NCBI RefSeq assembly: GCF_014773385.1
Contig: NZ_JACXAI010000007.1
Span: 1 to 64,000, forward strand
Direction: 5' to 3'
Length of the DNA: 64,000 bases
Source of the DNA: Metabacillus arenae
GTDB taxonomy: Bacteria > Bacillota > Bacilli > Bacillales > Bacillaceae
Within the stretch, counting starts at the first letter, position 1. Every line of letters starts with the position of its first letter. The translations under genes and the position numbers were made by a program. Of this stretch, positions 39,907 to 50,298 are shown one piece after another. The notes under the pieces are model-generated. The model searched no databases. It was not told the origin of the DNA and saw only the letters and a list, made by a program, of their open reading frames with translations.

Positions 39907-40884
39907 TTATTTTACCCCAAGAAGATCATCAGCAAACGAAATTTTCCCGATCTGCTTGTATTTGTTATATCTATGTTGGACTAATGATGTACTGTCCAAC
40001 TTACTTAGTTCAGATAAAGAAGCTTGAAGTCTCTCGCCAATCTTTACTGCTTGACCATCAACATCACGATGGGCACCGCCTCGTACTTCTGGGACAATTT
40101 CATCTATGACTCCTAACTGCTTTAAATCAGGTGCTGTAATTTTCATCGTTTCAGCTGCTTTTTTCGCTAAAGAAGCATCTTTCCAAAGCAATGCAGCTGC
40201 CCCTTCAGGAGAAATGACTGAATAAGTGGAGTTCTCAAGCATGTGAAGGTGGTTCCCTACACCTAATCCTAATGCTCCCCCGCTTCCTCCTTCTCCAATA
40301 ACAATGCAAACCACAGGAACAGTAAGACCTGCCATTTCAAAAAGGTTTTTTGCAATAGCTTCACTCTGTCCTCTTTCTTCAGCAGCTTTTCCGGGATAAG
40401 CCCCTTTTGTATCGATAAAGCATATAATCGGACGCTGAAATTTATCAGCTTGTTTCATTAAACGCAGAGCTTTTCGATATCCTTCTGGATGCGGCATCCC
40501 AAAATTTCTGTGGATATTCTCTTTCGTATCTTTTCCTCGTTGATGACCAACCACTGTCACTGGGACGCCATTAAACTTTGCGATTCCGCCAATGATCGCA
40601 GCATCATCTCCGAAATAACGATCACCATGCACTTCGAGAAAATCTGTGAACAATCGTTCTATATAATCAAGGGTTGTCGGCCTGCTTGGATGCCTCGCAA
40701 TCTGGACTCTATCCCATGGCTGAATATTCGTATAAATTTCTTTTTCCAGTTTTTCTAATCTTCCTTCAAGCTTTTGAATTTCAGAAGAAAGATCAACATC
40801 AGCATTCTTTGTAAACTCTTTTAACTCACTGATTTTTTTTCTAAGCTCAATGACTGGTTTTTCGAATTCTAACTCACCTACCAC
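39907..40884 (-). CDS. accA: Acetyl-CoA carboxylase carboxyltransferase alpha subunit
   Basis: AccA (325 residues) forms the carboxyltransferase with AccD, moving CO2 from biotin-carboxyl carrier to acetyl-CoA for fatty-acid synthesis. The N-terminal helical region ([14 protein letters not shown]) is followed by the crotonase-like fold with RQIARHP-type and [17 protein letters not shown] motifs near residue 195. The start is GTG, overlapping the accD stop by seven bases, so the two are translationally coupled. Confidence 0.97.
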   Translation of the reverse strand: MVGELEFEKPVIELRKKISELKEFTKNADVDLSSEIQKLEGRLEKLEKEIYTNIQPWDRVQIARHPSRPTTLDYIERLFTDFLEVHGDRYFGDDAAIIGGIAKFNGVPVTVVGHQRGKDTKENIHRNFGMPHPEGYRKALRLMKQADKFQRPIICFIDTKGAYPGKAAEERGQSEAIAKNLFEMAGLTVPVVCIVIGEGGSGGALGLGVGNHLHMLENSTYSVISPEGAAALLWKDASLAKKAAETMKITAPDLKQLGVIDEIVPEVRGGAHRDVDGQAVKIGERLQASLSELSKLDSTSLVQHRYNKYKQIGKISFADDLLGVK

Positions 40885-41741
40885 TGCTTTCCACCTCCCG
40901 GCTGGTGAACATCGAGGATCGTTGTCAACACCTCTTTTAAGTCATGTCGATTTACAACCTTGTCAAGCTGACCATGCTTTAAAAGGAATTCAGCTGTTTG
41001 AAAATCCTCAGGTAACTCTTCTCTGATTGTTTGTTCAATGATTCTTCTTCCTGCAAAACCAATTAGTGCACCAGGCTCTGCAAGATTATAATCTCCTAAG
41101 GATGCAAAGCTTGCAGATACGCCTCCTGTTGTAGGATGGGTCATAACGGATATAATTAACCCTTTTTGTTCACTGAACAGCTTTAAACTTGAGCTTGTTT
41201 TGGCCATTTGCATGAGGCTTAAAACTCCCTCTTGCATTCTCGCTCCGCCAGATGCTGTAAAAATAATAAATGGTACTTTCATCTCTCCGGCACGTTCAAT
41301 AGCACGGGTGATTTTCTCACCTACTACTGATCCCATACTGCCCATTCGAAAGCTTGAGTCCATTACGGCAATCACTGTTTTAAAGCCATCAATTGTACCA
41401 TGACCTGTAATGACCGCTTCGTTCATTTTCGTTTTTTTTCGGTCCTTTTCAAGCTTTTCCAAGTAACCTGGAAACTCAAGTGGGTTTTCTGACAGCATTT
41501 CCTTGTCAAATTCATTAAAAGAACGTTCATCAAACAAGCTTTTTATCCGCTCTTTAGCTGTCATTTGCAAATGATAACTGCAGCTCATGCACACTCTTAG
41601 GTTTTTATTTAATTCTTTTGTGAGCATGATCTTTTTGCAGTTAGGACATTTAGTCATAATTCCTTCCGGTACATCGTGTTTTGCTTGTTCTGACGGAACC
41701 GACGCATATTTTTTCTTTTTTGAAAATAAGTCCTTTAGCAA
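40878..41741 (-). CDS. accD: Acetyl-CoA carboxylase carboxyltransferase beta subunit
   Basis: AccD (287 residues) has an N-terminal zinc ribbon with CPNC near residue 32 and CMSC near residue 51, followed by the crotonase-like domain with [20 protein letters not shown] and [16 protein letters not shown]. The TTG start follows GGGAGG. It overlaps accA and is preceded by the GntR-type regulator gene. Confidence 0.97.
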   Translation of the reverse strand: MLKDLFSKKKKYASVPSEQAKHDVPEGIMTKCPNCKKIMLTKELNKNLRVCMSCSYHLQMTAKERIKSLFDERSFNEFDKEMLSENPLEFPGYLEKLEKDRKKTKMNEAVITGHGTIDGFKTVIAVMDSSFRMGSMGSVVGEKITRAIERAGEMKVPFIIFTASGGARMQEGVLSLMQMAKTSSSLKLFSEQKGLIISVMTHPTTGGVSASFASLGDYNLAEPGALIGFAGRRIIEQTIREELPEDFQTAEFLLKHGQLDKVVNRHDLKEVLTTILDVHQPGGGKQW

Positions 41742-41867
41742 GATAATACCTCCCTAATCTATGAAGGTTTGTCATTCTGAGAATAATTGCAATATACATA
41801 GTATTACTAGAATGATGAAAAAATGGTACTTAGAATTAGGCTTTAAATTGGAAATAATTTTATTTTA

Positions 41868-42488
41868 CTAATCAATATTGACTTTTAAACACAAATTGAT
41901 ATAAGCCTTGTTTGCTTCTTCTTGATTTTTGTTAAGCAACGCATCTGTTAAATGATCAAAGTTTTTTTGAGCAGTTTGCGGAAGCTTTGGAACGACAACT
42001 TTCAAATACTCGTTCAATACGATCCATACTCTTAATAGCAAATAGTTATCAGCAATTGTTAATAGTTCTGCCATAAATTCTCTATATTCAAACTCATGAG
42101 AGTGAAGTTTTTTCTTTAATAGCTTTATTTGCTTACATTTGTCTTTCGTTAAAATGAGTTGAATGGCGTTTTTTTCTAAAAGCTCATTCATTTCCAGCAG
42201 ATCAGCTTTTGCGTTGGTATCTTGAAGGATAAATGTACCGAGAAGATCGACCAAATGATGATCCTTAAAATCTTTAATAAATGTACCTTCGCCCCGTCTT
42301 GTTTCGATGATTCCCAGCAGCTCAAGTGCACGGAAAGCCTCGCGAACCGATGATCTTCCAACCGTCAGGCGTTCTGCTAATTCCCGTTCTGAAGGAATTT
42401 TATCGCCAGCCTTCAGCCCGTCGTGTTCAATAATTTCTCTAATTTGCTTTAATATTTGTTCGTACACTTTAGACTGAGAAGAGGACAC
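41868..42488 (-). CDS. GntR/FadR-family transcriptional regulator
   Basis: A 206-residue regulator. The N-terminal winged helix-turn-helix (YEQILKQIREIIEHDGLKAG, PSERELAERLTVGRSSVREA) is typical of the GntR family; the helical C-terminal domain has FadR/FCD-like character but is short. It begins with GTG 10 bases after the malic enzyme stop and lies upstream of accD. This suggests local control of malic enzyme and acetyl-CoA carboxylase. The effector is unknown; an acyl-CoA or a C4 acid would be a guess. Confidence 0.85.
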   Translation of the reverse strand: MSSSQSKVYEQILKQIREIIEHDGLKAGDKIPSERELAERLTVGRSSVREAFRALELLGIIETRRGEGTFIKDFKDHHLVDLLGTFILQDTNAKADLLEMNELLEKNAIQLILTKDKCKQIKLLKKKLHSHEFEYREFMAELLTIADNYLLLRVWIVLNEYLKVVVPKLPQTAQKNFDHLTDALLNKNQEEANKAYINLCLKVNID

Positions 42489-42498
42489 AGGCTCTCAC

Positions 42499-43737
42499 TC
42501 ACTTTTCTTCAATGATTGCTAACCTTCTAGTTTTCTCCGCTATTTCTTCGGGATCAACTTTAATCCGGGCAACACCGGTTTCCATTGCAGCCTTCGCCAC
42601 TGCAGCAGCAACAGCCGGAGCAACTCTTGAATCAAAAGGAGCAGGGATTACGTAATCATCTCTGAGTTCCTCCTCAGAGATTAAGGATGCAATGGCTTCA
42701 ACAGCAGCAATTTTCATCTGCTCATTAATATGAGTAGCACGAACATCCAGTGCACCTCTAAAAATTCCTGGGAAAGCAAGAACATTGTTTACCTGATTTG
42801 GAAAATCCGATCTGCCTGTCCCAATGACGCTGGCTCCAGCTGCTTTTGCTTCTTCAGGCATGATTTCAGGTACAGGGTTAGCCATCGCAAAAATAATTGC
42901 CCCATCATTCATCGTGGAAACCATTTCTTTTGTTAAAGCTCCTTCGACTGACACTCCGATAAATACATCTGCACCTTTGATCACATCGGAAAGAGAACCA
43001 TCAATCCTTTTATGATTCGTGAACTTCGCCACTTCAGATTTTACATTATTCATTCCAAATGGGCGTCCATCATAAATAGCACCCTTTGAATCACACATTA
43101 TGATATCTCTTACACCATAACGGTATAATAATTTAATAATGGCGATTCCGGCTGCACCAGCGCCATTTGCGACTACTTTTATGTTTGCCATTGGCTTGTT
43201 GACCAGTTTTAGAGCATTCACAAGACCAGCAACTGTTACAATCGCCGTTCCGTGCTGGTCGTCATGAAAAATAGGGATGTTTGTCTCTTTTTTAAGCCTT
43301 TCCTCAACTACAAAGCAGTTGGGAGCCGCGATATCTTCAAGATTTACTCCTCCAAAAGTTGGTTCAAGAAGCTTTACAGTTTCTATAATCTTATCTACAT
43401 CAGTTGTATTTAAACAAATTGGAAAAGCGTCTACTCCAGCAAAGCTTTTGAATAATACCGCTTTCCCCTCCATCACAGGCAAGGCAGCTTCAGGACCTAT
43501 ATTTCCAAGGCCAAGAACTGCCGTACCGTCTGAAACAACTGCTACCATATTTCCTTTCATTGTATAGTCATATACTTTGTTTCTATCATCGTAGATTGCT
43601 TTACACGGCTCGGCTACCCCAGGAGAATATGCAAGGCTTAAATCATCAGCATTTCGAACAGGAACCTTTGATTTTGATTCCAATTTCCCTTTATTAATTC
43701 GATGGATATGTAAAGCTTCTTCACGTAAAGACATCAT
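42499..43737 (-). CDS. ytsJ: Malic enzyme
   Basis: A 412-residue short bacterial malic enzyme that decarboxylates malate to pyruvate. The conserved LAYSPGVAEPCKAI with the catalytic region near residue 40, the metal site FHDDQHGTAIVT near residue 158 and the dinucleotide motif VVANGAGAAGIAIIKLL near residue 187 are intact. Position and sequence match B. subtilis YtsJ, the main NADP-dependent malic enzyme; cofactor choice is inferred. AAGGAGTG precedes two adjacent ATG codons. Confidence 0.93.
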   Translation of the reverse strand: MMSLREEALHIHRINKGKLESKSKVPVRNADDLSLAYSPGVAEPCKAIYDDRNKVYDYTMKGNMVAVVSDGTAVLGLGNIGPEAALPVMEGKAVLFKSFAGVDAFPICLNTTDVDKIIETVKLLEPTFGGVNLEDIAAPNCFVVEERLKKETNIPIFHDDQHGTAIVTVAGLVNALKLVNKPMANIKVVANGAGAAGIAIIKLLYRYGVRDIIMCDSKGAIYDGRPFGMNNVKSEVAKFTNHKRIDGSLSDVIKGADVFIGVSVEGALTKEMVSTMNDGAIIFAMANPVPEIMPEEAKAAGASVIGTGRSDFPNQVNNVLAFPGIFRGALDVRATHINEQMKIAAVEAIASLISEEELRDDYVIPAPFDSRVAPAVAAAVAKAAMETGVARIKVDPEEIAEKTRRLAIIEEK

Positions 43738-43839
43738 CTTTCACTCCTTAAGGTTCCTTCATAGAATTTGGTGGTCTGGCCACTTTTAGTCATTATAAAA
43801 CTATAACACAACTTTCCTTGTAGTAAAATGATATATTAA

Positions 43840-46800
43840 TCAGGATTTACACACTACATTTTGTTCACCAAGTGTTTTCCTTAGCAGGCTTATACATTCA
43901 TCAGTGGGGTTAACACTATATTCCTCCGGTAGTTGAATTGTTTTCTTTTGGCTGACATAATACAAATAGACAGGTGATTGCCCCTTGTATAGTTGTATAA
44001 TTTCTTTAACAGTTTTTAAATTTCCTTCTTCCTCTGCAAAAGGTTCAATTTTTAAGAAAAGGGAATTTGTTGTTTCTGGTTCAAGCTCATCGATTATTTT
44101 CCCATCCTGGATAATGAATTGTAATTGATTATTTCGATTCTCAACCTTCCCCTCCAGGCAAAATATTGCTCCTTCATATAACCTATCGCTTAATTTGGAA
44201 AATGTATCTGGAAAGGCAACTGCTTCTAATTCGCTTGTTTCATCACTGATCGTTAAAAAGGCCATGACAGCACCTGCTTTAGTACGAATTGTCCTTACCT
44301 TCGAAATAATTGCTCCTATTTTCACCTTAAGATGCAAGTACCCGTAAGCATCGGCAAGCTTTACCGTTTTTAGTTTTTGAAATGTTCGAGAGTAAGCAGA
44401 GATTGGATGAGCTGAAAAATAAAAACCGAGGACTTCCTTTTCATAGTCCAGTTTTTGGATAATATCAAGCGGCTCCACTTCAATGTATTTAGGCTTAATA
44501 TTCACTTCTTCTTCAAACATGAAATCAAGTTGATCATCTTCAGTTTTAAATAACTCAGAGTGTTCTAAGGCTACATCCACACTTGCTAATAATACAGCCC
44601 GATCCTTATTAAACTCATCCATTGCTCCTGACATAATTAAAGCTTCGATTGTTTTTCGGTTTATCGCTTTATGTGACACTCTGACGCAAAAATCAAAAAA
44701 GTCTTGAAAAGGACGCTGTTTTCTAACATGAAAGATTTCCTTGACTGCTGAAACCCCTACACTTTTTATGACAGCTAAGCTAAAGCGGATTCCTTTTTTC
44801 TCCGGGATAAAAGGATATGAACTTTTATTAATAGAAGGTGGAAGAATCTCGATGTTCTGCTGCTTTGCTTCACGTAAATAGTGTGCGATTTTGGAGTCAT
44901 TCCCGATAACACTTGTTAATAAAGCAGCTGTGAAATACAGCGGAAAATGCGTTTTTAAATAGGCCAGCTGAAAACCAATCATACTATATGCGACAGAATG
45001 GCTTCTATTAAAGCCATAATTTGCAAATTTCACAATCAAATCATATAGCTTATGGGCGGTATTTTCCTTGTATCCTTTTTTCAAGCAGCCTGTCACAAAT
45101 CGATCTCGCTCTTTATCCAGTAATTCTTTGATTTTTTTTCCCACTGCCCTTCTTAGTAAATCCGCTTCTCCCAAAGTAAAGCCTGCCATTTTAGATGCAA
45201 TCTCCATAATCTGTTCCTGATAGACAATAACACCATAAGTATTCCTAAGGATAGGTTCAAGATCAGGGTGAAGATAGCGGACAGTTTCCTGCTTATGTTT
45301 CCTTTTAATAAAGTGTGGAATATTTTCCATTGGGCCGGGACGATAAAGAGCATTTACGGCTACAATGTCCTCAAGCGTTGTAGGCTTCAGCCTTTTTAAT
45401 ACACTTCTCATACCATCGGATTCCAGCTGAAAGACGCCTGTTGTATCTCCCCTGCTGAGCAAGTTAAACGTCTGCTTGTCTCGGTAAGAAATTTCTGCAA
45501 ACGAAATCCTTTTCCCTTCCTCTTTTTCAATCATTTGAATAATTGTTTGAATAAGGGTCAGATTCCTGAGGCCTAAAAAGTCCATTTTTAACAGACCTAA
45601 ATCCTCCAAGTAATCCATTGAATATTGGGTTAAATAGACATCTTCATGGCCCTCCTGAATGGGAATAACATCTGTGAGAGGCTGCTCGCTAAAAACCACA
45701 CCAGCAGCGTGTGTAGACGTATGTCTTGGCAGGCCTTCCAGTTTTAATGCCGTTTCAAAAATTTTATTGGCAAGCTCTGATTTAGCGATATACTCCTTTA
45801 GTTTAGGAGACTCATTTAGTGCCTCCTGCAAGGTAATTCCAACACGGGATGGAATCATTTTTGTAAGCCTATCAGCTTCTTTTGCTGAAATTCCCATTAC
45901 TCGTCCAACATCTCTTAATGCTGCTCTTGCTGCTAAAGTTCCAAATGTAATAATTTGTGCTACATGCATAGCACCATATTTTTTTGTTACGTAAGTAATC
46001 ATTTCATCACGCCGATTGTCCGGAAAATCGATATCGATGTCAGGCATGGTCACCCGTTCAGGGTTTAAAAAGCGTTCAAATAACAGCCTGTGTTCAATTG
46101 GATCTACATTTGTAATTTTAAGAGCGTAAGCCACTAATGAGCCTGCCGCAGATCCCCGCCCAGGACCTGTAAGAATTCCTTGTTCGTGTGCATGCTTCAT
46201 AAAATCCCAAACAATTAAAAAATAATCACTAAACTGCATTTTTTTAATAATATCTAACTCATAGGTTAATCTTTTGTAATAGCTGTCATCAGGTTGCGGA
46301 AATCGCTCCTTCAGCCCTTTTAGGCAAATTCTTTCAAGATACTCATCAGCAGATTCTCCTTGTGGCGCAGGATATGTAGGGAGTTGTGTAATTCCCAGCT
46401 CAAGCTTTACATGACACCTTTGAGCAATATGTAAGGAGTTTTCAAGTACCTCAGGATTGTCAGCGAACAACTCTGCCATTTCTTCTGCGGATTTCAAGTA
46501 CAGTTCTTCAGTAAAAAGGCTCTTTTCTTCTATCATTTCTGATAGTTTCTTTCCTTCTTTTACTGCTAAAAGACATTTATGTGCAAAGGCATCTTCTTTC
46601 TGAAGAAAATGGACATTGTTTGTGGCAACAGCTTTCACACCTGTTTTTTCAGACAGTTCTAATATCGCCCTGTTAAGATTTTGCTCCTCTATCCCTTTAT
46701 GAACCTTTTGAATAGAGAGGTAGAAGGAATTCTTTCCATAAATTGAAACAAACCGGGAAAGCATAGCTTCGGCCTCTTCATACAGCCCAGACAACAGGAG

Positions 46801-47202
46801 CTGCTCAATCACTCCATCATGTCCAGGGGAGACCGCTATTACCCCTTCCCTGTAGCTTTTCAGCCAGCTTTCTTTCATCCCGGCTTTTGATTTTGTTTGC
46901 AAAGCACTGCTGATTTTTAGTAGATTTCTATAACCCGCATTATTCTCTGCGAGCAGCACAAGCGGATAAGAAAGCTCTTGGTTTTCTTCGACTAGAACTG
47001 AAGCTGTCAGCCCGATGATCGGCTTCACTCCATGCTTCTCGCACAATTTATAAAAAGCGATTGCTCCGTACATAACATGAACATCAGTAATTGCAAGCGC
47101 ACGGAACTTTTGATGCTTTGCTTGTTCAACAAGCTTTTCGATTTTCACAGAACTACTTAACAAGCTATAAGCGCTTTGCACTTGCAAATGAACGAAAGGC
47201 AA
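43840..47202 (-). CDS. dnaE: DNA polymerase III subunit alpha, DnaE type
   Basis: A 1120-residue C-family polymerase. The N-terminal PHP domain is followed by the catalytic domain with GPGRGSAAGSLVAYAL near residue 350 and PDIDIDFPDNRRDEM near residue 400, then the helix-hairpin-helix and OB regions. No exonuclease domain is inserted, so it is DnaE and not PolC; in B. subtilis DnaE extends primers before handing over to PolC. The start is TTG at 47202 with AAAGGTGG eight bases upstream. Confidence 0.97.
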   Translation of the reverse strand: MPFVHLQVQSAYSLLSSSVKIEKLVEQAKHQKFRALAITDVHVMYGAIAFYKLCEKHGVKPIIGLTASVLVEENQELSYPLVLLAENNAGYRNLLKISSALQTKSKAGMKESWLKSYREGVIAVSPGHDGVIEQLLLSGLYEEAEAMLSRFVSIYGKNSFYLSIQKVHKGIEEQNLNRAILELSEKTGVKAVATNNVHFLQKEDAFAHKCLLAVKEGKKLSEMIEEKSLFTEELYLKSAEEMAELFADNPEVLENSLHIAQRCHVKLELGITQLPTYPAPQGESADEYLERICLKGLKERFPQPDDSYYKRLTYELDIIKKMQFSDYFLIVWDFMKHAHEQGILTGPGRGSAAGSLVAYALKITNVDPIEHRLLFERFLNPERVTMPDIDIDFPDNRRDEMITYVTKKYGAMHVAQIITFGTLAARAALRDVGRVMGISAKEADRLTKMIPSRVGITLQEALNESPKLKEYIAKSELANKIFETALKLEGLPRHTSTHAAGVVFSEQPLTDVIPIQEGHEDVYLTQYSMDYLEDLGLLKMDFLGLRNLTLIQTIIQMIEKEEGKRISFAEISYRDKQTFNLLSRGDTTGVFQLESDGMRSVLKRLKPTTLEDIVAVNALYRPGPMENIPHFIKRKHKQETVRYLHPDLEPILRNTYGVIVYQEQIMEIASKMAGFTLGEADLLRRAVGKKIKELLDKERDRFVTGCLKKGYKENTAHKLYDLIVKFANYGFNRSHSVAYSMIGFQLAYLKTHFPLYFTAALLTSVIGNDSKIAHYLREAKQQNIEILPPSINKSSYPFIPEKKGIRFSLAVIKSVGVSAVKEIFHVRKQRPFQDFFDFCVRVSHKAINRKTIEALIMSGAMDEFNKDRAVLLASVDVALEHSELFKTEDDQLDFMFEEEVNIKPKYIEVEPLDIIQKLDYEKEVLGFYFSAHPISAYSRTFQKLKTVKLADAYGYLHLKVKIGAIISKVRTIRTKAGAVMAFLTISDETSELEAVAFPDTFSKLSDRLYEGAIFCLEGKVENRNNQLQFIIQDGKIIDELEPETTNSLFLKIEPFAEEEGNLKTVKEIIQLYKGQSPVYLYYVSQKKTIQLPEEYSVNPTDECISLLRKTLGEQNVVCKS

Positions 47203-47511
47203 TCATATTCCCACCTTTAATTTTGGCAGTTTTCGTAAACTTGTTGCTATAACAGGCAAAGTTATGAATCCGAGAGGCTTTTTACCTTCAGACGTGAGAA
47301 GTGGTGATGTGGAACTAGAAGCTATCGACGAATCATTAATTTCCTTATTCTACCATCTTATCATCCCTCAAAAAAGCAACAATTTTTTTGAAAAGAGCCT
47401 TAAAATTTTTTTCACTATATACATTATATTTGTTGAAGTGAAATTGGACAAACGGAACATAGTTGTCCATCTTGGTCCATATAAATACATATAGAGAGGA
47501 TGGTGCTATCT
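47203..47511. other. Divergent intergenic region dnaE / ytrH
   Basis: It holds the promoters of dnaE and ytrH. A plus-strand frame here has no ribosome site and is not called. A sigma-E promoter is expected for ytrH, but I could not fix it. Confidence 0.35.
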
Positions 47512-47853
47512 ATGGATCCAAAGGTTGCTTTCATGCCAAATTTTATTATGTGTTATTTTATCGCTTTAGGGGTTATGTTGGGAGGAACATTGATAGGCGG
47601 AATAGGCGCCTATCTGTCTGGTCAGCCTCCGCTTACTTATATTTTCAGTTTAGCCAACAGATTAAAAATATGGGCACTTGTTGCTGCGATCGGCGGAACC
47701 TTCGATGCTGTTTACAACTTTGAACGAGGAATTTTAGAGGGGAATACAAGAGACATGTTTAAGCAATTTTTGTTAATACTATCTTCCTTAGGCGGGGCCC
47801 AAACAGGCTGGCTGATTATTCATTGGCTGACTCAGGAGCATCTTTCATCATGA
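47512..47853 (+). CDS. ytrH: Sporulation protein YtrH
   Basis: A 113-residue membrane protein with hydrophobic helices near residues 8-30, 50-66 and 85-103. YtrH and YtrI are sigma-E-dependent sporulation proteins in B. subtilis. The start is ATG at 47512 because AGAGAGGA lies 11 bases upstream; the ATG at 47500 overlaps that site. The gene ends in ATGA, overlapping ytrI. Confidence 0.92.
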   Translation: MDPKVAFMPNFIMCYFIALGVMLGGTLIGGIGAYLSGQPPLTYIFSLANRLKIWALVAAIGGTFDAVYNFERGILEGNTRDMFKQFLLILSSLGGAQTGWLIIHWLTQEHLSS

Positions 47854-48353
47854 GAATTCCACCGTATTACCGGAGGCCTGGCTGGCAGCGTTTTTTTGCA
47901 GGAGTGGTGATAGGGTCAGTAATCAGCTGGTGCTTCTTTTTATTTACGTATGTCACTTTGCAGGAAAAGCAAATTTCTCAGATTCAGGAACAAAAAGATA
48001 CAATAGCAGATTTGAAACAAAAGAAAAAAATTTATGAAGAAGATTTTCTAGAATACAACAAAGAAAATTTAAAAAAACTGACTGTTCAAAATATTGAAGT
48101 TCGAATAACAAACGGTGATAAATACAAATTTACACCCTTTATGACTGGAATGGTAAAAGAGCAAGTGAAGGACGATATATCAGATATTCTGGCAAAGGAT
48201 ATTGATAGTGTGCATAAAACACGAAATTTAATTAAGCTGGCGATCGAAAATAAAATTTATCCGATTGATGATAAAGAATACAAAGTAAAGGTTGTAGAGA
48301 TGACGATATCTACAACAGTTTCTATTGGTTTAGAATTATCTTTTGCAAAATAA
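47850..48353 (+). CDS. ytrI: Sporulation membrane protein YtrI
   Basis: A 167-residue protein with one N-terminal transmembrane helix (VVIGSVISWCFFLFTYVTLQ), then a coiled coil (EKQISQIQEQKDTIADLKQK) and a soluble domain, presumably in the intermembrane space of the developing spore. The start is the ATG at 47850 that overlaps the ytrH stop (ATGA), indicating translational coupling. The pair is conserved in order in Bacillus. Confidence 0.92.
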   Translation: MRIPPYYRRPGWQRFFAGVVIGSVISWCFFLFTYVTLQEKQISQIQEQKDTIADLKQKKKIYEEDFLEYNKENLKKLTVQNIEVRITNGDKYKFTPFMTGMVKEQVKDDISDILAKDIDSVHKTRNLIKLAIENKIYPIDDKEYKVKVVEMTISTTVSIGLELSFAK

Positions 48354-48416
48354 CGTATTGAAACAACAGAATTGTTTCGAAGCAGTACTGGAGCTACCAA
48401 ATGTGGAACAAAAAAC

Positions 48417-48590
48417 ACAAGGCGCTGGTCCTTCGGCGACAAGCATTCGGGTGAACCGTCTTGGAGGTTCTACTTTAACTTTCTCGGTTTAATTGGCTTA
48501 TGACCTCGAGGGGCTAGGAGCTGAGCTGGACACAGACTACACTCTTTAACACGTTAATACTTTAATTAACTTGAGTTTTCTAATTTGATA
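48417..48590 (+). repeat. Dispersed intergenic repeat, family 1 (after ytrI)
   Basis: GGCGCTGGTCCTTCGGCGAC, AAGCATTCGGGTGAACCG, the TTGGAGGTTCTACTTTAACT stem, AATTGGCTTATGACC, GAGCTGGACACAG and the tail ACGTTAATACTTTAATTAAC. Confidence 0.85.
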
Positions 48591-48736
48591 AAAAATTTAA
48601 AAGTTTTTTAAATCTTCTTGAAATTTGTCGCCTTCTCCCCCTCTTTCATATAGAATAAAGATAAGTAAAAAATCTATCTCATAAGTGTGACGATTTGAAT
48701 ATCACACATCCAATGCTAATATGGAGGGGATAAAAA

Positions 48737-48949
48737 ATGTTTGTTATTAATAATCGGAGATTGGCTCAAGAGAAAGTCGACCGCATTTTACAAGGCTATT
48801 CAGCTTATGCAGAATCAAAAGAATTAGCATATTTAATAAAAAAGGAACTGGAAGCCCGTCAATTACCGTTTTTTGAAGACCGGACAGAAATTGGCTATTG
48901 GTTTATACCTGAAGAACATCCCAGTCACTTTAGAGAGCACCGATCCTAA
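48737..48949 (+). CDS. Small conserved-looking protein of unknown function
   Basis: A 70-residue soluble protein with mixed charge and no signal or membrane segment (starts MFVINNRRLAQEKVDRIL, ends in a basic HFREHRS). I do not recognise the family. A strong GGAGGGG site seven bases before the ATG and even codon use support translation. It stands alone between ytrI and nrnA. Confidence 0.72.
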   Translation: MFVINNRRLAQEKVDRILQGYSAYAESKELAYLIKKELEARQLPFFEDRTEIGYWFIPEEHPSHFREHRS

Positions 48950-49035
48950 TTACTACCACTCACCTCAGGCAATTAAAACCTTCTAATTTATTATGCTATC
49001 ACTCTCACACAATATACTCAAACGACCTTGTCCGA

Positions 49036-49172
49036 ACGAAAAGCACAGGGCGATTTGCCCAACTCAAAGAGCGAGTACTCAAATGAGCCTCCCGGGAAGG
49101 CCGCCCTTGTCTTTTTCAAGATTTGGCTTTTGTACCTTAAAAATCGAGATACGCGCTGGAGCTGGACAATAC
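49036..49172 (+). repeat. Dispersed intergenic repeat, family 1 (variant middle)
   Basis: GAAAAGCACAGGGCG, the GAGCCTCCCGGGAAGGC variant stem, GATTTGGCTTTTGTACC and GCGCTGGAGCTGGACAATAC. The middle resembles the copy at 5.5 kb. It fills the gap between the 70-residue gene and nrnA. Confidence 0.75.
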
Positions 49173-49224
49173 TACCTCATATAATACCATTATCTTTCAT
49201 TTAAATTAAACGATCATATCCTTG

Positions 49225-49250
49225 AAAATCGAGGGCATTATTGCCCTCTG
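49225..49250 (-). terminator. nrnA terminator
   Basis: GAGGGCA and TGCCCTC form a stem with loop ATAA, followed by GATTTTC on the minus strand, directly after the stop. Confidence 0.75.
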
Positions 49251-49252
49251 CA

Positions 49253-50191
49253 TCAAACATCCTGACACAATTTTTCCAGATCACTTAGGATTTGCTCTAC
49301 TTCTTCTAAACTTTTAACCGATGCACCTGCAGCCAATGGATGGCCTCCGCCATTATATTTTTTCGCAAGTTGATTAATAACAATTCCTTTCGAGCGCAGA
49401 CGGACTCTGATTTGATCTTCTTCTTGCACGAATAACACCCAAGCTTTCAATCCTTCTATATTGCCTAGGATTCCGACAAGCTGCGAAGCATGTGATGGCG
49501 TTGCTTCAAATTTATCCAAAATATCCTTTGTGATCACCATTGAAGCTGATCCTGAAGGAGATAATTGGAAATTCTCCATCATATATCCAGACAGCTTTGC
49601 CACATTAACACTTGTTTTATATAGCTCGTTATAAAGTTCGGTTGGATCAAAGTTGTATTGGATTAGTTCACTTGCATATTTAAATGTTTTTTTCGTCGTA
49701 TTTGAAAAAAGGAACCTGCCAGTATCGCCAACAATTCCTGCAAAAATTAATTGAGCTGCTCTATCATTTAGCTTTAGTCCCTTATCCTTGCCAAACAAGT
49801 AGAACTCATAGATCATTTCACTGACTGAGCTTGCTGTTGTATCGACCCAAAGGAGATCTCCATACTGATCCTCGTTAGGGTGATGATCAATCTTAATTAG
49901 TTTGGAACCTGTGTTATACCTTTTGTCACATATGCGTTCTTGATTTGCCGTGTCACAAACAATAACTAAGGCACCTTGATAGTGATCATCTGTAACTTTA
50001 TCTAATTCATAAAGGAATTCTAACGAAGGTTCGGAAGCGCCGGTAACAAGTATCTTTTTTGAGGGAAAGGAGTTTTTCAACATTTCAGCAAGTCCGCATT
50101 GTGACCCATAGGCATCAGGATCTGGACGAACGTGTCTGTGTAAAATAATGGTTTCATATTTAATAATTTCTTCTAGAATTAATTCTTTCAT
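49253..50191 (-). CDS. nrnA: NanoRNase / pAp phosphatase NrnA
   Basis: A 312-residue DHH/DHHA1 phosphoesterase that degrades nanoRNAs and dephosphorylates pAp. The DHH metal motifs are IILHRHVRPDPDAYGSQCGL near residue 16, VIVCDTANQERI and KIDHHPNED near residue 99; the DHHA1 domain ends with the GGGHPLAAGASV loop near residue 283. B. subtilis ytqI/nrnA lies in the same place. ATG behind AAGGAG. Confidence 0.96.
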   Translation of the reverse strand: MKELILEEIIKYETIILHRHVRPDPDAYGSQCGLAEMLKNSFPSKKILVTGASEPSLEFLYELDKVTDDHYQGALVIVCDTANQERICDKRYNTGSKLIKIDHHPNEDQYGDLLWVDTTASSVSEMIYEFYLFGKDKGLKLNDRAAQLIFAGIVGDTGRFLFSNTTKKTFKYASELIQYNFDPTELYNELYKTSVNVAKLSGYMMENFQLSPSGSASMVITKDILDKFEATPSHASQLVGILGNIEGLKAWVLFVQEEDQIRVRLRSKGIVINQLAKKYNGGGHPLAAGASVKSLEEVEQILSDLEKLCQDV

Positions 50192-50298
50192 AAATAGACT
50201 CCTTCATTTTATAATTATTCATTATACCTCATCTGTCTAAGAGAAAAAACAGCGAGAAATTTTAACGATGAAAAAGGTTATTAAATGGCTTGTCCAAG

